Assembly: GCF_001424665.1 (NCBI RefSeq)
Contig: NZ_LMQS01000001.1
Coordinates: 931,225-995,224, forward strand
Length of the DNA stretch: 64,000 nt
Source: Methylophilus sp. Leaf416
GTDB lineage: Bacteria; Pseudomonadota; Gammaproteobacteria; Burkholderiales; Methylophilaceae
Reading direction: 5' to 3'
In this document: positions 58,785 to 64,000 of the stretch, one piece after another
Layout: every line of letters starts with the position of its first letter
Position numbering within the stretch: position 1 is the first letter of the stretch
Notes under the pieces: model-generated
What the model was told of the DNA's origin: nothing
Seen by the model: only the letters and a program-made list of their open reading frames with translations
Database searches by the model: none
Translations under genes and position numbers: made by a program

Positions 58785-59324
58785 TTAACCTCTAAATGGG
58801 AAACTAAATGCAGCCAACAGTGCTTTTGCTTCTTCGTCTGTTTGTGCTGTCGTTGTAATGGTGATATTCATCCCGCGCAATACATCGATTTTATCGTATT
58901 CAATTTCCGGGAAAATTATTTGCTCTTTAACACCCATGTTGTAGTTACCACGGCCATCAAAAGATTTTGCAGAAATACCACGGAAGTCACGAATACGTGG
59001 GATAGCCACGGTAATCAGACGATCCAGGAATTCATACATACGCTCACGACGCAATGTGACTTTGCAACCAACAGGATAGTCATCACGGATTTTAAAAGCG
59101 GCAACAGACTTTTTAGCCTTAGTTACGATCGCTTTTTGACCAGCAATTTTTTCCATATCGGCAACTGCGTGCTCCATAACTTTTTTATCAGCTACAGCTT
59201 CGCCTACGCCCATGTTCAGGGTAATTTTTTCGATACGTGGCACCTGCATTGAAGAGGTGTAACCAAATTGTTCAGTCAATTTGGGAACCACTGTATCGTT
59301 ATAGAACTGTTTTAAACGTGCCAT
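58785..59324 (-). CDS. rplE: Ribosomal protein uL5
   Basis: 179 residues. Has [39 protein letters not shown] and [20 protein letters not shown]. Binds 5S rRNA. Confidence 0.97.
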   Translation of the reverse strand: MARLKQFYNDTVVPKLTEQFGYTSSMQVPRIEKITLNMGVGEAVADKKVMEHAVADMEKIAGQKAIVTKAKKSVAAFKIRDDYPVGCKVTLRRERMYEFLDRLITVAIPRIRDFRGISAKSFDGRGNYNMGVKEQIIFPEIEYDKIDVLRGMNITITTTAQTDEEAKALLAAFSFPFRG

Positions 59325-59332
59325 ATGTATTC

Positions 59333-59650
59333 CTATGCGTCGATAGACTCGCCGCTAGATTTGTAAACACGAATCTTGCGACCATCTTCGAGTACCTTAA
59401 AACCAACACGATCAGCTTTTTTAGTTGCAGCGTTATAAATCGCCACATTAGAAATGTCCAAAGGCATTTCTTTGCTGATGATGCCACCAGTAACACCACG
59501 CATAGGGTTAGGACGAGTGTGTTTTTTTACCACATTCAGACCTTCCACCACTACATGGCCGGTTGGCAAGACGTTCAAAACAGCACCTGTTTTACCTGCG
59601 TCTTTACCTGTATTCAAAATGACTTGGTCACCTTTGCGAATTTTGCTCAT
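59333..59650 (-). CDS. rplX: Ribosomal protein uL24
   Basis: 105 residues. KOW motif [20 protein letters not shown] near the start and [14 protein letters not shown]. 50S. Confidence 0.97.
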   Translation of the reverse strand: MSKIRKGDQVILNTGKDAGKTGAVLNVLPTGHVVVEGLNVVKKHTRPNPMRGVTGGIISKEMPLDISNVAIYNAATKKADRVGFKVLEDGRKIRVYKSSGESIDA

Positions 59651-59667
59651 TTATCGTCTCCAGCCTA

Positions 59668-60036
59668 TTACAGCACTTCAGGCGCTAATGAAACGATCTT
59701 CATGAAGCGCTCACTGCGCAACTCACGTGTCACCGGGCCAAAAATACGTGTACCAATTGGCTCAAGCTTGTTGTTCAACAAGACTGCAGCATTGGCATCG
59801 AATTTAACTAAGGAACCATCCGGGCGACGTACACCTTTAGCAGTGCGTACAACCACAGCGTTGTAGATTTCACCTTTTTTGACGCGACCACGTGGAGCAG
59901 CATCTTTAATGCTAACTTTGATGATGTCGCCAATGCTGGCATAACGACGCTTGGAACCACCCAAGACCTTGATACACTGCACGGAACGCGCACCAGTGTT
60001 ATCGGCCACTTCAAGCCGAGATTGCATTTGAATCAT
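59668..60036 (-). CDS. rplN: Ribosomal protein uL14
   Basis: 122 residues from ATG 60036, the canonical [20 protein letters not shown] start; a longer frame (60108) is spurious. [13 protein letters not shown] and C-terminal [11 protein letters not shown]. Opens the spc unit behind its own promoter (60185-60214). Confidence 0.97.
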   Translation of the reverse strand: MIQMQSRLEVADNTGARSVQCIKVLGGSKRRYASIGDIIKVSIKDAAPRGRVKKGEIYNAVVVRTAKGVRRPDGSLVKFDANAAVLLNNKLEPIGTRIFGPVTRELRSERFMKIVSLAPEVL

Positions 60037-60084
60037 GAGAAATAATCTCCAACTTAATCCGTTATAACCACTACCAGCCGCCTG

Positions 60085-60172
60085 TTTTGAATTCGCATTC
60101 AAAAACACGTTACGGCCAATAGACCACGGTCAGTATTGGGGTGCCAGCTACATGCCATCTAAGGCGGGCACC
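60085..60172 (-). promoter_or_regulatory. Leader hairpins of the spc unit
   Basis: In the rplN leader: perfect hairpin TTTTGAAT-4-ATTCAAAA (60085-60104) and outer stem GGTGCC/GGCACC (60140-60172). Possible ribosomal-protein regulatory site; not a known one. Confidence 0.4.
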
Positions 60173-60184
60173 GAAAAGTCCAAC

Positions 60185-60214
60185 ATTATACAACTAAAAA
60201 AACGCTTGTGACAA
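60185..60214 (-). promoter_or_regulatory. Promoter of the spc unit
   Basis: Minus strand -35 TTGTCA (60214-60209), 18 nt, -10 TATAAT (60190-60185). The -35 lies inside the terminator hairpin that ends the S10 unit. Confidence 0.8.
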
Positions 60215-60219
60215 GCGCT
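60196..60219 (-). terminator. Terminator of the S10 unit, after rpsQ
   Basis: Minus-strand AAGCGCTTG-TCA-CAAGCG followed by seven T (60202-60196). Confidence 0.85.
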
Positions 60220-60240
60220 TTTCCAGTTATATTTGAAGCC

Positions 60241-60498
60241 TTACTTAGCTTCGATTTTGCTTACTACCCAAGACTTAGTCTTGGAGTATGGGCGTGATTC
60301 AGTAATTGTGACTAAATCGCCTTCTTGACATGCATTACTTTCGTCATGTGCATGAAATTTGTTCGATTTAGAAACCACTTTACCAATCAGAGGGTGTTTT
60401 ACTTTACGCTCGACAAGCACAGTCACGGTTTTATCCATCTTGTTGCTTACCACGCGACCAGTCAAACTGCGTACAACTTTCGCCTTTTCAGTCATCAT
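60241..60498 (-). CDS. rpsQ: Ribosomal protein uS17
   Basis: 85 residues from ATG 60498 (or 84 from the next ATG). [20 protein letters not shown] and [19 protein letters not shown]. The start overlaps the rpmC stop. Last gene of the S10 unit. Confidence 0.97.
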   Translation of the reverse strand: MMTEKAKVVRSLTGRVVSNKMDKTVTVLVERKVKHPLIGKVVSKSNKFHAHDESNACQEGDLVTITESRPYSKTKSWVVSKIEAK

Positions 60499-60689
60499 GC
60501 TTGTTTCGCCTTCTCAGCCAGCACGGTTTTAACGCGAGCTACATCTTTACGCACTTTACCCAGCTGATCTGCTTTGTTCAATTGTTGAGTCGCCAGTTGC
60601 ATGCGCAGTGAAAACTGTGCGCGACGCAATTCAACCAACTCGGTATTCAGCTCTTCAGCTGATTTTGCTCGAAATTCTGAAGCTTTCAT
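60495..60689 (-). CDS. rpmC: Ribosomal protein uL29
   Basis: 64 residues. Two helices: [20 protein letters not shown] and [18 protein letters not shown]. 50S. Confidence 0.97.
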   Translation of the reverse strand: MKASEFRAKSAEELNTELVELRRAQFSLRMQLATQQLNKADQLGKVRKDVARVKTVLAEKAKQA

Positions 60690-60700
60690 TTCACTACTCC

Positions 60701-61117
60701 TTAACTACCGATTTGACGGGTCATGAATGTAGTTTCAATTGGCAACTTAGCAGCAGCCAGTTTGAAAGCTTCGCGAGCCAATTCTTCGCTCACGCCATCC
60801 ATCTCGTACAACATTTTGCCTGGCTGAATTTGAGCGATGTAGTAATCAACACTACCTTTACCATTACCCATACGCACTTCAGCAGGTTTTTTAGAAATTG
60901 GCTGATCAGGGAATACGCGGATCCAGACGCGGCCACCACGCTTAATGTGACGAGTCATCACACGACGCGCAGCTTCGATCTGACGTGCGGTCAAACGACC
61001 GCGACCAATCGCTTTTAAACCAAATTCACCAAAGCTTACCTTGTTACCAGTAGTCGCAATACCTTTATTGCGACCCTTTTGCATCTTGCGGTATTTCTGT
61101 CTAGCTGGTTGCAGCAT
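60701..61117 (-). CDS. rplP: Ribosomal protein uL16
   Basis: 138 residues. Starts [59 protein letters not shown]. Overlaps the rpsC 3' end by 17 nt. Confidence 0.97.
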   Translation of the reverse strand: MLQPARQKYRKMQKGRNKGIATTGNKVSFGEFGLKAIGRGRLTARQIEAARRVMTRHIKRGGRVWIRVFPDQPISKKPAEVRMGNGKGSVDYYIAQIQPGKMLYEMDGVSEELAREAFKLAAAKLPIETTFMTRQIGS

Positions 61118-61814
61118 CTTTAGCCCTCGGCTTTCTTACTTTTTTCTCTGGCTCAGCATCAGCAACAGCAGCATTAGCCGCGTTATCACCGAAAATCTCA
61201 CCTTTGAATACCCAAACTTTAATTCCGATAATACCGTAGGTGGTAGAAGCCTCTGCCACACCATAGTCGATATCAGCACGCAGTGTATGGAGAGGCACAC
61301 GGCCTTCACGATACCACTCGGTACGTGCAATTTCGATACCATTCAAACGACCGGAACTCATAATCTTGATGCCTTGTGCGCCCAAACGCATTGCATTTTG
61401 CATTGCGCGTTTCATGGCACGGCGGAACATCACGCGTTTTTCCAATTGCTGAGCAATGGATTGCGCAATCAACGTGGCATCCAGCTCAGGCTTGCGTACT
61501 TCTTCAATGTTCAGATGAACTGGAACGCCCATCAAACCTTGCAGAGAAGAACGCAAAGACTCAATGTCTTCACCTTTTTTACCAATCACCACACCTGGAC
61601 GGGCACTGTGAATAGTAATTTTTGCGTTTTTAGCTGGGCGCTCGATGATGATTTTGCTTACAGCAGCGCTCGCCAGTTTCTTGTTCAGGAACTCGCGCAC
61701 TTTGATGTCGCCTTGCAACATCGCAGGGAAGTTCTGGCTATTTGAGTACCAACGTGACGCCCAGTTTTTCTGGACGCTCAAACGGAACCCAATTGGATGA
61801 ATTTTCTGTCCCAT
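61101..61814 (-). CDS. rpsC: Ribosomal protein uS3
   Basis: 237 residues from ATG 61814 ([18 protein letters not shown]) with AAGGA upstream; a longer frame to 61832 is rejected. KH domain [19 protein letters not shown]. Ends [10 protein letters not shown]. 30S. Confidence 0.97.
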   Translation of the reverse strand: MGQKIHPIGFRLSVQKNWASRWYSNSQNFPAMLQGDIKVREFLNKKLASAAVSKIIIERPAKNAKITIHSARPGVVIGKKGEDIESLRSSLQGLMGVPVHLNIEEVRKPELDATLIAQSIAQQLEKRVMFRRAMKRAMQNAMRLGAQGIKIMSSGRLNGIEIARTEWYREGRVPLHTLRADIDYGVAEASTTYGIIGIKVWVFKGEIFGDNAANAAVADAEPEKKVRKPRAKDAATS

Positions 61815-61815
61815 A

Positions 61816-62154
61816 TTATTCCTTTGAGTCACCGACTGTCACATGAATATGACATGTTGGTTTCGTAATACGACCAGCGCGACCTTTTGCACGTGCACGG
61901 ATACGTTTCATGACAATGCCTTTATCAACGTAAATTGAAGTCACCTTCAATGCGTCAATATCAGCCCCATTGTTATGCTCGGCATTGGCAATCGCAGACA
62001 GAACTACTTTTTTGATGATCTCGGCACCACGCTTAGGCGTGAATTCAAGAATATTCAAAGCGTGATCTACTTTTTTGCCACGTACCAAGTCGGCCACCAG
62101 ACGCGCTTTTTGCGGAGAAAGGTGTACGCCTTTTAAAACTGCAGTAACTTGCAT
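61816..62154 (-). CDS. rplV: Ribosomal protein uL22
   Basis: 112 residues. [20 protein letters not shown] and [20 protein letters not shown]. 50S, lines the exit tunnel. Ends one base before rpsC. Confidence 0.97.
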   Translation of the reverse strand: MQVTAVLKGVHLSPQKARLVADLVRGKKVDHALNILEFTPKRGAEIIKKVVLSAIANAEHNNGADIDALKVTSIYVDKGIVMKRIRARAKGRAGRITKPTCHIHVTVGDSKE

Positions 62155-62163
62155 ATCAGCCCC

Positions 62164-62439
62164 TTACTTCTTCGCTTTTTTATCAGCCGCGTGCCCTTTG
62201 AATGTGCGGGTTAACGCAAATTCGCCAAGCTTGTGACCAACCATGTTTTCAGAAATCAGCACAGGCACATGTTGTCTACCGTTGTGCACTGCGATGGTTA
62301 AACCAATAAAGTCAGGCAATACAGTCGAACGACGAGACCAAGTTTTGATTGGCTTTCTATCGCGGTTCGCTGACGCAGTTTCGACTTTCTTAGCCAAGTG
62401 AGCGTCCACAAATGGACCTTTTTTAACAGAACGTGCCAT
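62164..62439 (-). CDS. rpsS: Ribosomal protein uS19
   Basis: 91 residues. [35 protein letters not shown] and [16 protein letters not shown]. 30S head. Confidence 0.97.
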   Translation of the reverse strand: MARSVKKGPFVDAHLAKKVETASANRDRKPIKTWSRRSTVLPDFIGLTIAVHNGRQHVPVLISENMVGHKLGEFALTRTFKGHAADKKAKK

Positions 62440-62444
62440 AGCGA

Positions 62445-63278
62445 TTACCTTACATTTCTCGGACGACGACTTACGCGCATGTTATCAGTACGCTTATTCT
62501 TACGTGTACGATAACCCTTAGTTTTCTGACCCCATGGTGAAACCGGGTTCATACCTGCAGCAGTACGGCCTTCACCACCACCGTGCGGGTGATCAACCGG
62601 ATTCATCACCACACCGCGAACGGTCGGGCGAATACCACGCCAGCGCATAGCACCAGCTTTACCGATAGAACGCAGTGAATGCTCTTCGTTACCCACTTCA
62701 CCCAAAGTTGCTTTGCAGTCAACGTGCACACGGCGAACTTCACCGGAACGCAAACGCAACTGAGCGTAAGCACCTTCACGTGCCAGCAACTGGACAGAAG
62801 TACCGGCTGAACGTGCAATCTGCGCGCCTTTGCCTGGCTGGATTTCGATACAATGAATCGTGCTACCGACAGGAATATTGCGCAAAGGCAATGCATTACC
62901 AGCACGGATAGGCGCTTCAGAACCGCTCACCAGTTGTGCGCCGGCAGCAATGCCTCGTGGGGCAATGATGTAACGACGCTCACCATCCGCATAGCACAGC
63001 AACGCAATGTTAGCTGTACGGTTTGGATCGTATTCGATACGCTCTACAGTCGCAGGAATACCATCTTTGTTACGACGGAAGTCGATCACACGGTAATGCT
63101 GCTTATGACCGCCACCTTGGTGACGGGTTGTGATGCGGCCGTTGTTATTACGACCAGCATTTTTACTTTGACTTTCCAACAGCGGCGCGTAAGGCTTGCC
63201 TTTGTGCAAATCAGGTGTAACGACCTTCAATACACCACGACGACCGGGGGAAGTTGGTTTGACTTTAACTAATGCCAT
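62445..63278 (-). CDS. rplB: Ribosomal protein uL2
   Basis: 277 residues. [20 protein letters not shown] and the peptidyl-transferase-proximal [15 protein letters not shown] near 230. 50S core. Confidence 0.97.
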   Translation of the reverse strand: MALVKVKPTSPGRRGVLKVVTPDLHKGKPYAPLLESQSKNAGRNNNGRITTRHQGGGHKQHYRVIDFRRNKDGIPATVERIEYDPNRTANIALLCYADGERRYIIAPRGIAAGAQLVSGSEAPIRAGNALPLRNIPVGSTIHCIEIQPGKGAQIARSAGTSVQLLAREGAYAQLRLRSGEVRRVHVDCKATLGEVGNEEHSLRSIGKAGAMRWRGIRPTVRGVVMNPVDHPHGGGEGRTAAGMNPVSPWGQKTKGYRTRKNKRTDNMRVSRRPRNVR

Positions 63279-63289
63279 GTCTTCTCTCC

Positions 63290-63604
63290 TTATTCGCCAG
63301 CTGCAAAATTAATTTCTTGACCTGGCTTCAGGCTAACATAAGCCTTTTTCCAGTCACTACGCTTACCTGTACGACGGCCAGCACGCTTTACTTTACCTGC
63401 GACGTTAATCACAGATACAGAAGCCACTTCAACCTTGAACACCAATTCAACTGCCGCCTTGATTTCTGGCTTGGTTGCATCAGTACGTACTTTAAAAGCG
63501 ATTTGCTGATGTTTGTCAGCAATGAAAGTCGCCTTCTCGGTAATTTGTGGTGCCAAAATCACTTGCAATAAACGATCTTGAGTTTTGGTTGCTGCGGTAA
63601 TCAT
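63290..63604 (-). CDS. rplW: Ribosomal protein uL23
   Basis: 104 residues. [59 protein letters not shown]. 50S exit site; docks trigger factor. Confidence 0.97.
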   Translation of the reverse strand: MITAATKTQDRLLQVILAPQITEKATFIADKHQQIAFKVRTDATKPEIKAAVELVFKVEVASVSVINVAGKVKRAGRRTGKRSDWKKAYVSLKPGQEINFAAGE

Positions 63605-64000
63605 GCCAAGATCTCCTCTAGTTTCTTCACTGCGCCAGCAGTTACTAAAACGTTAGGGAAACGCACTAGGCTAACTGGATCAGCAAACTGCGCTTCAACT
63701 ACCAATACATTTGGCAGGTTACGGGAAGACAAGTACAAGTTCTCATCAAAACCGTCAATCAACAGCAATACACCGCCGTCAACGCCCAGAGCATTGATTT
63801 TTTGTACCAGTTGTTTTGTTTTTGGCGTATCAACAGTAAATGTGTCTACAACCTTCAAACGATCCTGACGCACCAACTCAGACAAAATAGTCTGCATACC
63901 AGCACGGTAAGCCTTGCGGTTCACTTTGTGGCTGTAGTTTTCGTTAGGGCTATTAGGGAATGCACGACCACCTCCGCGCCAGATCGGGCTGGAAGTCATA
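63601..64000 (-). CDS. rplD: Ribosomal protein uL4 (partial, N-terminus outside window)
   Basis: C-terminal about 133 residues visible. [20 protein letters not shown] is the internal RxGSxxSPxWxGGG region of L4, followed by [18 protein letters not shown] and the tail. The frame continues past the window edge, so the visible Met is not the start. 4-nt overlap with rplW. Confidence 0.95.
   Translation of the reverse strand, partial: MTSSPIWRGGGRAFPNSPNENYSHKVNRKAYRAGMQTILSELVRQDRLKVVDTFTVDTPKTKQLVQKINALGVDGGVLLLIDGFDENLYLSSRNLPNVLVVEAQFADPVSLVRFPNVLVTAGAVKKLEEILA

Noticed and set aside
58680-59252. 190-codon plus-strand frame over rplE/rpsN
   Set aside because: Shadow frame of ribosomal genes with Phe-rich, unlikely protein.
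61041-61745. 234-codon plus-strand frame inside rpsC/rplP
   Set aside because: Complement of conserved ribosomal genes; composition reflects their codon use.
1-64000. Mobile elements or CRISPR arrays
   Set aside because: No transposase, integrase, regularly spaced repeats or att-like duplications were seen, including next to tRNA-Val.

Overview
The window reads as one chromosomal stretch of a betaproteobacterium, most probably a methylotroph of the Methylophilaceae or a close relative. This is inferred from protein character, moderate GC, and betaproteobacterial gene orders (thrB / DUF2782 / LOG / polA; dusB-fis-purH-purD; the full S10-spc-alpha ribosomal series). No lineage marker proves it. 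I see no transposase, integrase, CRISPR array or phage module; nearly all of it is core genome.

Layout. 1-7186 (minus strand): a compact MSHA-type pilus locus in the order mshE, mshG, major pilin, mshC, mshD, mshO, mshP and the start of mshQ. The ATPase carries a tandem c-di-GMP-binding motif, and a sigma-54 promoter precedes the pilin gene. 7272-18983: housekeeping and repair genes (trmL, uvrD, thrB, DUF2782, LOG family, polA, lgt), small membrane proteins, and a candidate minus-strand sRNA with an anti-Shine-Dalgarno loop between trmL and uvrD. 19028-27119: an MHS-type MFS transporter, then a tripartite RND efflux operon with a divergent TetR repressor and AcrR-like operators. 27209-33766: dusB-fis, purH, and purD-hemF-apeB. 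33929-41257: an amino acid permease, a cytochrome c, ilvD coupled to a hexose-6-phosphate mutarotase, and cstA-ybdD (pyruvate/peptide uptake type). 41454-47022: a tiny stand-alone ANTAR protein behind a sigma-54 promoter, tRNA-Val(UAC), radC, a membrane-anchored metzincin-like protein, coaBC and a PqqU/YncD-type TonB-dependent receptor. 47098-51237: dut, rpmB-rpmG, MscS channel, MgtE and a glutaredoxin-like protein. 51297-64000 (minus strand): rplD (partial) through rplQ.

Working together. The ribosomal block is split as in E. coli: a terminator after rpsQ closes the S10 unit, a promoter overlapping it opens spc at rplN, and another strong promoter opens the alpha unit at rpsM. infA is not between secY and rpmJ. 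The pilus locus looks wired to two signals, sigma-54 for pilin supply and c-di-GMP for the assembly motor. The efflux operon looks auto-controlled by its TetR neighbour. The most interesting items are the sRNA candidate, the sigma-54/ANTAR gene beside cstA, the PqqU-like receptor, the pilin sigma-54 promoter and the uncharacterised HExxH membrane protein. I found no clearly new multi-gene system.
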